From contig NZ_BBOJ01000025.1 of NCBI RefSeq assembly GCF_000974445.1, positions 89,198 to 153,197 on the forward strand: a stretch of DNA of 64,000 nt, given 5' to 3'. The notes beneath the pieces are model-generated. The model had not been told where the DNA came from, did no database searches, and saw nothing but the letters and a program-made list of their open reading frames with translations. Shown here piece after piece: positions 58,103 through 64,000 of the stretch (the stretch's first letter is position 1; every line of letters starts with the position of its first letter). The position numbers were made by a program, and so were the translations under genes. The stretch comes from Lentzea aerocolonigenes. Its GTDB lineage: Bacteria; Actinomycetota; Actinomycetes; Mycobacteriales; Pseudonocardiaceae.

Positions 58103-59476
58103 TCACACCAGGACCCGCTCACCGTCCTTCGGCACGACCGCGGTCCACCCGTGCTCGGTCTCCAACCTGTCCGCCAGTGTCGCGGCGCTCTCCGGTTCGC
58201 CGTGGACGACGTAGGTGGTGGCCGGGGCGGGACCGCTGGTCGCCCACGCCATCAGCTCGTCCGCGTCGGCGTGCGCGCTGAACGCGTCGAGCACCTGGAC
58301 CTGGGCCTTCACCGGCACGTACCGGCCGTGAATCTTGATCTCGCGGGCCCCGTCGACCAGCGAGCGGGCCCGCGTGCCGACCGCCGCGTAGCCGACGATC
58401 AGGACCGTGTGCCTGTTGTTGGGCAACATGTGCTTCAGGTGGTGCAGCACCCGGCCGCCGGTGGCCATGCCGGACGCGGAGATGATGATCGACGGCTTCT
58501 TCGGGTCGTTGGCCTGCATCGACTGGGCCGAGGTGTGCAGCTCCGCGAGCTGACCGGGGTCGAACGCGTCCTCGCCGTTCATCAGCTCGGGACGGATCTC
58601 CGGCCAGCTCTTCGCGACCGCCTGCCGGTAGACCCGCAGTGACGCCAGTGCCATCGGGCTGTCCACGAACACGGGCAGGTCGGGAATCTCCCCCGCCCGC
58701 ACCAGCTTGGCGAGCTCGATGAGGATCACCTCCGTGCGGTCCACCGCGAACGCGGGGATCAGCACGCTGCCACCGCGTGCCGCCGTGCGCCGGATGGTCT
58801 CCGCGAACAACGCCGTCGCCGCGGCGTCGTCGTGCGGGCGGTCGCCGTAGGTCGACTCGATCAGCAACGCGTCGCAGGCAGGTCTCGGTTGCGGTGGCAG
58901 CAGCACGCGATGGGCGGGCCTGCCCAGGTCACCGCTCACGACCACGCTGCGATCGCCCAGCGTCAGATGTGCCCAGGCCGAGCCGAGGATGTGGCCGGCG
59001 CGGCCGAACTCCAGGCCGACGCCGGCGGCGATCGACCGGGGCGCTTCGAAGTCGATCGGCCGGAACAGCTTGGTGGCGCGCTCCGCGTCGCCCGCGTCGT
59101 ACAACGGCAGCGCGGGCTTGTGCTTGGACCAGCCCGACTCGTTGGCCTGGCGTGCTTCCTCCACCATCAGGTGCGCGCTGTCGGCCAGCACGATCGCGGC
59201 CAGGTCGGCGGTGCCCTCGGTCGTGAACACCGGTCCACGCCACCCGTGCCGCACCAGCACCGGCAGATAACCGCTGTGGTCCAGGTGGGCGTGGGTGAGC
59301 ACGACCGCGTCGAGCCGATCGAGGTCCAGCGGAGGCTGCTGCCAGTTGCGGCGCCGCAACGGTGCCAGCCCCTGGAACAACCCGCAGTCCACCAGGACCT
59401 GCGACCTGCCGGTGTCGAACAGGAACTTGCTTCCGGTGACCGTGCCGGTGCCGCCGAGAAACGTCAGCGTGCTCAT
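58103..59476 (-). CDS. Beta-CASP metallo-beta-lactamase RNase (CPSF-like)
   Basis: This 457-residue protein has the MBL motif THAHLDHSG (about 61-69), SGDLG, the beta-CASP motif region SASGMATGGRVLHHLKHML and a final HADADELMAW zinc ligand set. Homologues such as Thermus TTHA0252 are RNases of the CPSF73 family. It could help turn over RNA in non-growing cells. ATG 59476 follows a GGAGGCACG stretch. DevR-like boxes lie just upstream. Confidence 0.92.
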   Translation of the reverse strand: MSTLTFLGGTGTVTGSKFLFDTGRSQVLVDCGLFQGLAPLRRRNWQQPPLDLDRLDAVVLTHAHLDHSGYLPVLVRHGWRGPVFTTEGTADLAAIVLADSAHLMVEEARQANESGWSKHKPALPLYDAGDAERATKLFRPIDFEAPRSIAAGVGLEFGRAGHILGSAWAHLTLGDRSVVVSGDLGRPAHRVLLPPQPRPACDALLIESTYGDRPHDDAAATALFAETIRRTAARGGSVLIPAFAVDRTEVILIELAKLVRAGEIPDLPVFVDSPMALASLRVYRQAVAKSWPEIRPELMNGEDAFDPGQLAELHTSAQSMQANDPKKPSIIISASGMATGGRVLHHLKHMLPNNRHTVLIVGYAAVGTRARSLVDGAREIKIHGRYVPVKAQVQVLDAFSAHADADELMAWATSGPAPATTYVVHGEPESAATLADRLETEHGWTAVVPKDGERVLV

Positions 59477-59505
59477 CGTCGTGCCTCCTCGTGCTGGAGA
59501 CCACA

Positions 59506-59571
59506 CGGTCCTTCGTCCGCCGCCCGTCGACACAGCGGCACGAGACCCAGTGGTGCCAGGACTTTCGTCCC
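59506..59571. promoter_or_regulatory. DevR-like boxes between beta-CASP gene and USP pseudogene
   Basis: CGGTC-CTTC-GTCCG (59506-59519) lies 30 bp from the beta-CASP ATG. GCGGC-ACGA-GACCC (59535-59548, weak) and AGGAC-TTTC-GTCCC (59558-59571, strong) start 23 bp apart; the latter ends 58 bp before the USP pseudogene start. Confidence 0.55.
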
Positions 59572-59629
59572 GCGAAGGTGCCCACCCTCCGCACTGGGAA
59601 CGGCTCTGGCGCCAGGTCACCGTGGACTT

Positions 59630-59945
59630 GTGGAACCTGTCGTCGTGATCGCGGACGGCTCCCCGTGGAGCGAGGAAGCCGTGCGGTGGGCTGCGACGCG
59701 GTGGTGGTGCGAGGTACGACCGCCGAACGGCACGGCCTGCACGGACACGTCACGGCTCGCGTCAGCGGTGGACCCGACGACGCCGCTGTCCTCGCCCGCC
59801 CCGTCGTCTTCGCCACGAGCCACAGCGCGACGCTCCGAGTTCTGCACGCCGCGCCGTTGCCCGTGCGGCGCCGTGACCAGGGCCGCGCTCCACCACGCCC
59901 CTTGCCCCGTGCTCGTGGTGCACCGATCCGTCCAGGAGGAAGACC
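59630..59945 (+). pseudogene. Universal stress protein remnant
   Basis: GTG 59630 opens a USP-like N-terminus (VVVIADGSPWSEEAVRWAA), but the middle loses similarity in every frame. The same frame later gives ALHHAPCPVLVVH, the USP C-terminus. The total of about 100 residues is too short for a UspA domain, so this is a decayed gene with internal deletion and compensating frame changes. It still has a strong DevR-like box upstream. Confidence 0.75.
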
Positions 59946-60539
59946 GTGGCGTCCCTTCCCTTCCCGCTCCTCGCCGACCAGTTCGCGCCGAGGTCTGAGT
60001 TCGGCCGCACCGACCACGTCGTGGTGGACGCCGATCCGGCCGCGACGTACAAGGCGGTGCACAACCTCGACCTGACGGACCTGCACGGCTTCCTCGTCAC
60101 CGCTGCCGTACGCCTGCGCGAACTGCCCGAACGATGGCGTCAGGACCGCTCTCCCCGGCAACGCACGCGGTTGACGATCCAGGACCTCGACGCGGGCACC
60201 GACTGGGTCGTGCTCGGCGAGAACCCCGGCCACGAGATCGTGTTCGGCGCGATCGGCAAGGCCTGGAAACCCGTCGCCCAGTGGGTTCCGGTCGAGGCAC
60301 GGGACTTCATGGACTTCAACGCACCCGGCTACGCCAAGGTGGTCTGCTCCGTCTCCGTGCTCCCCTACGGCCAGCGCCGCACGCTCGTCACCGCCGAGAT
60401 GCGGGTCGTCCTCACCGACCCGCGCGCGTGGCTGAGCTTCCGCCGCTACTGGCGGATCAGCACACCGTTCGTGGGCATCATCAGCCGCGCGATCCTGCGC
60501 ACCGTCAAACACTCCGCGGAAACAGGCGGTCTGCGATGA
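59946..60539 (+). CDS. START/SRPBCC-like protein of unknown function
   Basis: This 197-residue protein has strands and a long final helix (YWRISTPFVGIISRAILRTV) that suggest a START/SRPBCC ligand-binding fold, with VVVDADPAATYKAVHNLDL at the start. No catalytic motif is visible. GTG 59946 follows AGGAGGAAGACC. Its stop overlaps the ABC ATPase start (ATGA), so it is translated with the transporter and may handle its lipid-like cargo. Confidence 0.7.
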   Translation: MASLPFPLLADQFAPRSEFGRTDHVVVDADPAATYKAVHNLDLTDLHGFLVTAAVRLRELPERWRQDRSPRQRTRLTIQDLDAGTDWVVLGENPGHEIVFGAIGKAWKPVAQWVPVEARDFMDFNAPGYAKVVCSVSVLPYGQRRTLVTAEMRVVLTDPRAWLSFRRYWRISTPFVGIISRAILRTVKHSAETGGLR

Positions 60540-61426
60540 ACGTCATCAGCACACGGCAGCTCAGCAAGTCCTACGGCAAGACCGTCGCGTTGCGGGACCT
60601 GGACCTCGAAGTGCCTCCCGGCGAGGTGTACGGGTTGCTGGGGCCCAACGGCGCCGGCAAGACCACCACGCTGCGTCTGCTGATCGACGTGATCAGGCCG
60701 ACGCACGGCAGCATCAGGCTCTTCGGCGCGCAGATGTCACCACGGCTGCGTGGCCGGATCGGCTACCTGCCCGGCGATCTCGTGCTCTACGACCGGTTGA
60801 CCGGCGCCGACTACCTGGGCTTCTGCGGGGCGTTGCGCGAGCACCCCGACCTCTCCGAGGCGTTGCGGCTCGCCAAGCGCCTCGACCTGGACCTCGACCG
60901 GCGCACGGACGAGCTCTCCAAGGGCAACCGGCAGAAGCTCGGGATCGTGCAGGCCTTCGCACACCGGCCTGAGCTCGTGATCCTCGACGAGCCCGCGAGC
61001 GGCCTCGACCCGTTGGCGCAGCGGGAGTTCCACACCTACCTGCGCGAGTACGTCGACGGCGGCGGCACGGTGCTGTTCTCCTCGCACGTGCTGTCGGAGG
61101 TCGAGCACGTGGCCGACCGCGTCGGCATCCTGCTCGCCGGGAGCCTCGTCGTCGAGGACACCGTCACGTCGTTGAAGGCCAACGCCGTGCGGGAACTCAC
61201 TTTCACCTTCGGCGAGGAGGTCGCGGCAGCGTCCTTCAGCGGTATACCCGGTGTGCAGGCGGCAGTTCAGGTCAGCGGCACGGAGGTCCGCTGCCGCGTC
61301 ACCGGCGCGGTCGGCGAGCTCGTGCGCACCGCGGCCAGGTTCCCGCTTCTCAACGTCACGAGCCACGAACCAGACCTCGAGGACATCTTCGTCCACTACA
61401 CCGAGGAGCACTCCGATGGCGACTGA
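60536..61426 (+). CDS. ABC transporter ATP-binding protein
   Basis: This 296-residue ATPase has Walker A GPNGAGKTTT (about 38-47), LSKGNRQKLGIVQAFAHRPELV (signature near 127, with KG in place of GG), Walker B VILDEPASGLDP and the H-loop SSHVL. The C-terminal 80 residues are typical of ABC-2 exporters for drugs or lipids. It is co-translated with the START-like protein and overlaps the permease gene by 11 bases. Confidence 0.93.
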   Translation: MNVISTRQLSKSYGKTVALRDLDLEVPPGEVYGLLGPNGAGKTTTLRLLIDVIRPTHGSIRLFGAQMSPRLRGRIGYLPGDLVLYDRLTGADYLGFCGALREHPDLSEALRLAKRLDLDLDRRTDELSKGNRQKLGIVQAFAHRPELVILDEPASGLDPLAQREFHTYLREYVDGGGTVLFSSHVLSEVEHVADRVGILLAGSLVVEDTVTSLKANAVRELTFTFGEEVAAASFSGIPGVQAAVQVSGTEVRCRVTGAVGELVRTAARFPLLNVTSHEPDLEDIFVHYTEEHSDGD

Positions 61427-62216
61427 GCTCATGACGAAGTCGTTGCGGGACAACCGCGGCAGCACCACCGGCTGGGGCATCGCGCTCATCGCGAGCGTGC
61501 TGCTGCAGCTCGCCGTGTACCCGGCCGTGCGGGATGCCGCGGGTGAGTTCGAGAAGCTGCTCGAGTCGTACCCGGAGTCGTTCAAGGCGCTCTTCAACGT
61601 CCAGCAGTCGCTCGCCAGCGGGGTGGGCTACCTGCAGGGCGAGGTGTTCGGTTTCCTCGCGCCACTGGTGCTGCTGGGCGTCGCCATCGGCCAAGCCTCC
61701 AGAGCGACGGCGGGCGAGGAGAAGGCCCACACGATGGATCTGCTGCTGGCCAATCCGATCTCCCGCACCCGTCTGCTGCTGGACAAGGCGCTCGCGGTGT
61801 TCACCTCACTCGCCCTCGTCACGGTTGCCTTCGGTGCTGTGCTCGTGGTGGGAAGCAGCGTGGCCGGTCTCGGAGTGCCTTGGCTGGACCTGGTGTGGGC
61901 GGTCACGGCGAGTGCGGTGGTGGCGCTGCCGTTCGGCGCTCTGGCTTTGCTCGTCGGTGCGCTCATCGGCCGGCCTGGCCTCGCGGTCGCGATCCCGGTC
62001 GGACTCGGTCTGCTGACCTACCTGCTCGACGCCCTTTCGCCGCTGTCAGAGGGTTTGCGGCCGTGGCGGGTGCTCTCTCCGTTCCACCACGCGGCGGTGA
62101 ACGACGCGTTGACGGGTGACCCGAACTGGCTCGGTCTGGCGGGACTGGTCGTGCTCACCGCGGTTCTCGTCGCGGGTGCGGCGATGGCGTTCGAGCGGCG
62201 GGAGATCAGGGCCTGA
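61416..62216 (+). CDS. ABC-2 type transporter permease
   Basis: This 266-residue protein has six membrane helices with a large loop between the first and second (GEFEKLLESYPESFKALFNV), as in ABC-2 permeases. GEEKAHTMDLLLANPISRTRLLLDKAL matches the coupling-helix region. ATG 61416 overlaps the ATPase stop region. Export direction is likely; the substrate is unknown. Confidence 0.88.
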   Translation: MATELMTKSLRDNRGSTTGWGIALIASVLLQLAVYPAVRDAAGEFEKLLESYPESFKALFNVQQSLASGVGYLQGEVFGFLAPLVLLGVAIGQASRATAGEEKAHTMDLLLANPISRTRLLLDKALAVFTSLALVTVAFGAVLVVGSSVAGLGVPWLDLVWAVTASAVVALPFGALALLVGALIGRPGLAVAIPVGLGLLTYLLDALSPLSEGLRPWRVLSPFHHAAVNDALTGDPNWLGLAGLVVLTAVLVAGAAMAFERREIRA

Positions 62217-62223
62217 GCGCAGC

Positions 62224-62283
62224 CTGTGGTGGTGGATGAACGGAACCTTCGTCCACCACAGGTCGATGAAGGTTCCGTTCATC
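62224..62283. repeat. Two interleaved inverted repeats
   Basis: Pair 1: CTGTGGTGG (62224-62232) with CCACCACAG (62253-62261). Pair 2: GATGAACGGAACCTTC (62235-62250) with GAAGGTTCCGTTCATC (62268-62283), 16 of 16 bases. The arms interleave, so the RNA could switch between two hairpins or form a pseudoknot. It lies between the ABC permease and the XRE gene. Confidence 0.8.
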
Positions 62284-62389
62284 GACGACGCTTGGTTTGG
62301 GGGCGTGCTGGGACGACTTTGCCGTGGCCCTGGTTTTCACCCGAACGAGCCGGTTCTGTGGAATGAATCCAAACCCTAACGTCGAAGGC

Positions 62390-63310
62390 ATGACCGCGAT
62401 CATTTCCACCGCGTACAGCCGGGACCTCGGCGACGAACTGCGCAGGCTGCGGGAGTCCTGCACCGGGCTGGGCGGCCGTGCGATGGCCATTCAGCTTGGA
62501 TGGGATCCAAGCAAGGTGTCCACCATCGAGAACGGCAAGGCGCGGGCGAGCGACATCGACCTCGTCCAGTACCTCGCGACCTGCGGCAAGGACATCGACT
62601 TCATGGAGGACTTCCGCCGCCGCTACCGCAACGCCTTCGACCTCTACTTCGTGCAGGTGCCGGACAACCTCCGCACGATCGCCATGACCGAGTCGATGGC
62701 CAAGAAGATCGTCTCCTACGACATCATGACGGTGCACGGTCTTCTGCAGACGCAGCGCTACGCGCGTGAGCTGTTCGTGGACGGGGATATCGAGGCCCCC
62801 GAAGACATCGAGAAGTACGTGCAGGCACGTATGGAACGGCAGACGATCCTGCGGCGGCCGAACCGCCCGGAGTGCCTGTTCTACGTGCACGAGCTCGCTT
62901 TGCAGCTGCACCTCGGCGACGCGCAGCTGATGGAGGACCAGTACCTGCGTCTCCTGTTCAACACCCACATCCTCCGTGTCGTGCCCGCGAACGTGAGGGG
63001 CGCCGCATTTCAGACCAAGTGCACCCTGTACGAGTTCGAGAAGGTACCTCCGGTGGTGTTCACGGAGACCAACATGGGCCAGGTGTTCGCACAGGACAAC
63101 GCGGCGGTGGAGCGCGGCAGGAGGTTGTTCGAGCGATTGGATGCCGTGGCCTTGGAGTCGGGTAGCCCAGGGGAGTTTCACCCCTGGGCTCCCACAGATC
63201 CCGGCGTGACAGTCTCCCGTCACCGGGCTCTTGTCACTCTGGTCACCAGACGCGCGGGACCGAAGTTACCCAGGTCCAGTGCGCGAACATGCGGGGGTGT
63301 CGCTGCGTGA
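62390..63310 (+). CDS. XRE/DUF5753 regulator, 3' end replaced by a group II intron
   Basis: An N-terminal helix-turn-helix (LGDELRRLRESCTGLGGRAM, GWDPSKVSTIENGKARAS; about 12-65) is followed by a DUF5753 ligand domain (about 95-255, VHGLLQTQRYARELF, PECLFYVHELALQLHLGD). The family-like part stops at ERLDAVALESG, close to where DUF5753 usually ends. From 63162 the frame reads through antisense intron sequence to TGA 63310, adding about 49 foreign residues. ATG 62390 is chosen as the family start; ATG 62297 would add 31 atypical residues. Actinomycete regulators of this type often control a neighbouring small DUF397 gene, which is not visible here. Confidence 0.85.
   Translation: MTAIISTAYSRDLGDELRRLRESCTGLGGRAMAIQLGWDPSKVSTIENGKARASDIDLVQYLATCGKDIDFMEDFRRRYRNAFDLYFVQVPDNLRTIAMTESMAKKIVSYDIMTVHGLLQTQRYARELFVDGDIEAPEDIEKYVQARMERQTILRRPNRPECLFYVHELALQLHLGDAQLMEDQYLRLLFNTHILRVVPANVRGAAFQTKCTLYEFEKVPPVVFTETNMGQVFAQDNAAVERGRRLFERLDAVALESGSPGEFHPWAPTDPGVTVSRHRALVTLVTRRAGPKLPRSSARTCGGVAA
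63197..63230 (-). ncRNA. Group II intron domain V
   Basis: The 34-nt element begins GAGCCCGGTGAC and ends GTCACGCCGGGATC on the minus strand. It has the AGC triad, a two-base CG bulge and a short terminal loop, the standard length and shape of domain V. Confidence 0.7.
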
Positions 63311-64000
63311 TTCCCCACCAGCACTGGAAGGATTTCTTCTTGGCCCGCAACCGTTTGTACTTCTTACGGATCCAGCGCATCAGGTAGGCGTTGATGCGCG
63401 ACAGGAGTTGATACAGGGCGGAGCGGTAGAACGCTCCGTAGTACTGCATCCAGCCTCGCACGACAGGGTTGATCCTGCCTGCGAGGTCGGCGAAGGAGTG
63501 ACCGGTACGTCGGTGCAGCCGCCAGGACCGCACTTCCGCGTTGATCTTGTTCAGGGCGTCCTTGCTGATCGCGGGCAAGAACCTGTTGAAGTTCCCGTTC
63601 TTGCCCCGCGCCCGCCGCTGCCGGAACGTGAATCCCAGGAATGTGAACGACGTGTGCTCGTGCGAGCCTCGCCGCTTGCCGTCCTGGCAGTACACGATCT
63701 TCGTCTTGTCGGGGTGCAGTCGCAGCCCGACCTGTTCCATCCGCTGCGCTATCGCCCTGGCCACAGTTTCGGCCTGGGCCTTGCTGGCGCAGTGCACGAC
63801 GGCGTCATCGACGTACCGTTCGAACGGGACGGTCGGGAACTCCCGTGCCATCCACGCGTCGAACGCGTAGTGCAGGAACAGATTCGCCAGCACCGGTGAG
63901 ACCGCGGACCCTTGCGGGGTGCCGCGATCCCGTTGCACAAGGCGGCCGTCCGCATGTTGCAGCGGCGCTCGCAGCCACCGCTTCACATACAGCACGACCC
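63243..64000 (-). CDS. ltrA: Group II intron reverse transcriptase/maturase, N-terminal part outside window
   Basis: At least 252 residues of the C-terminal part are visible: RGTPQGSAVSPVLANLFLHY (RT block 4), the catalytic FERYVDDAVVHC (YVDD, block 5), a block 7 region and the maturase domain with FLGFTFRQRRARGKNG and INPVVRGWMQYYG. The frame is open at the window edge. No HNH endonuclease is seen after the maturase domain. Confidence 0.93.
   Translation of the reverse strand, partial: VVLYVKRWLRAPLQHADGRLVQRDRGTPQGSAVSPVLANLFLHYAFDAWMAREFPTVPFERYVDDAVVHCASKAQAETVARAIAQRMEQVGLRLHPDKTKIVYCQDGKRRGSHEHTSFTFLGFTFRQRRARGKNGNFNRFLPAISKDALNKINAEVRSWRLHRRTGHSFADLAGRINPVVRGWMQYYGAFYRSALYQLLSRINAYLMRWIRKKYKRLRAKKKSFQCWWGITQRHPRMFAHWTWVTSVPRVW

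Larger units (their letters stand above)
63162..64000 (-). mobile_element. Group II intron, 3' portion (continues beyond window)
   Basis: On the minus strand the maturase is followed by a domain V-like hairpin (63197-63230) and a domain VI-like hairpin (63164-63191, stem GAGCCCAGGGG / CCCCTGGGCT) ending in CUAC near 63162, the usual group II 3' end. It is inserted antisense in the 3' end of the XRE gene. The 5' end lies outside the window. Confidence 0.8.

Noticed and set aside
62242..62255. GGAAC-CTTC-GTCCA, a 12/14 match to the DevR-like box
   Set aside because: It is part of the perfect 16-bp inverted repeat, has no partner 23 bp away, and is 135 bp from the XRE start.
1..64000. CRISPR arrays, tRNA or rRNA genes
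   Set aside because: I saw no regular short repeats with spacers and no tRNA or rRNA-like sequence when reading both strands by eye; tRNAscan-SE and Infernal would settle it.

Overview
The window is high-GC DNA with densely packed genes, frequent ATGA/GTGA start-stop overlaps and many GTG starts. It is chromosomal DNA of an actinomycete. The mix of mycobacterial-type dormancy genes with XRE-DUF5753, FAAL and DUF1876/DUF1918 families suggests Pseudonocardiales (for example a Lentzea, Saccharothrix or Amycolatopsis relative). That placement is an inference; there is no rRNA or other phylogenetic marker here.

Most of the window looks like one hypoxia/redox/stress ('dormancy') island. It encodes close relatives of the Mycobacterium tuberculosis DosR (DevR) response regulator (53409-54062) and its haem-GAF sensor kinase DosS/DosT (DevS, 55274-56953). 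Around them are relatives of known DosR-regulon families: Rv1733c-like membrane proteins (two copies), a Rv1738/DUF1876 protein, Acg-type nitroreductases (three), universal stress proteins (four intact genes, two wrecks), CBS-domain proteins (five), a CtpF-like P-type ATPase and PPK2. It also carries an arginine deiminase pathway (arcDABC), a zinc alcohol dehydrogenase, PEP synthase, GAPDH, a sulfide:quinone oxidoreductase/TusE/DsrE sulfur-relay operon facing a cysteine-desulfurase-like enzyme, and a complete nine-gene A/V-type ATPase operon.

The main finding is regulatory. Upstream of most of these operons lies a 14-bp palindrome-like box of form GGGAC-N4-GTCCC, the core of the mycobacterial DosR box. 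In most cases a second, more degenerate copy (often GAGCC-N4-xxCTC) lies exactly 23 bp away. At several genes the proximal box is centred 42.5-43.5 bp from the start codon with no Shine-Dalgarno, which predicts leaderless transcripts. The divergent SQR/desulfurase pair shows this symmetrically on both sides. By this criterion the V-ATPase, the arc operon and an apparently dead metal ATPase also belong to the regulon.

Layout: 1-504 TauE permease (partial); 569-2256 acyltransferase and Rv1733c-like; 2371-9739 V-ATPase; 9912-10670 metallo-beta-lactamase; 10671-11325 decayed DNA and a USP pseudogene; 11426-15617 PhoU, CBS-BON, GyrI-like, catalytically altered P1B-ATPase and HMA-like protein; 15898-16794 polysaccharide deacetylase; 16816-24148 a lipid-type block (two FAALs, ketosynthase, LuxR regulator, FabG-like reductase, AraC regulator) without visible DevR boxes; 24268-29007 sulfur genes; 29098-34896 arc operon and alcohol dehydrogenase; 34943-43510 CBS proteins, nitroreductase-ppsA, gap, flavodoxins, DoxX, second Rv1733c-like; 43759-53328 PPK2, CtpF-like, CBS, USP, DUF4010, nitroreductase, DUF1876, SHOCT; 53409-56953 devR, IS630 element, devS; 57093-59945 nitroreductase, beta-CASP RNase-like protein, USP pseudogene; 59946-62216 START-like protein and ABC transporter; 62390-64000 an XRE regulator whose 3' end is cut by a group II intron on the opposite strand that runs off the window.

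Working model (inference): low oxygen, NO or CO sensed by DevS activates DevR. DevR then induces ATP-yielding arginine catabolism, PEP/glycolytic enzymes, polyphosphate use, ion-pumping ATPases, sulfide/persulfide handling and stress-protein families, all within about 60 kb.
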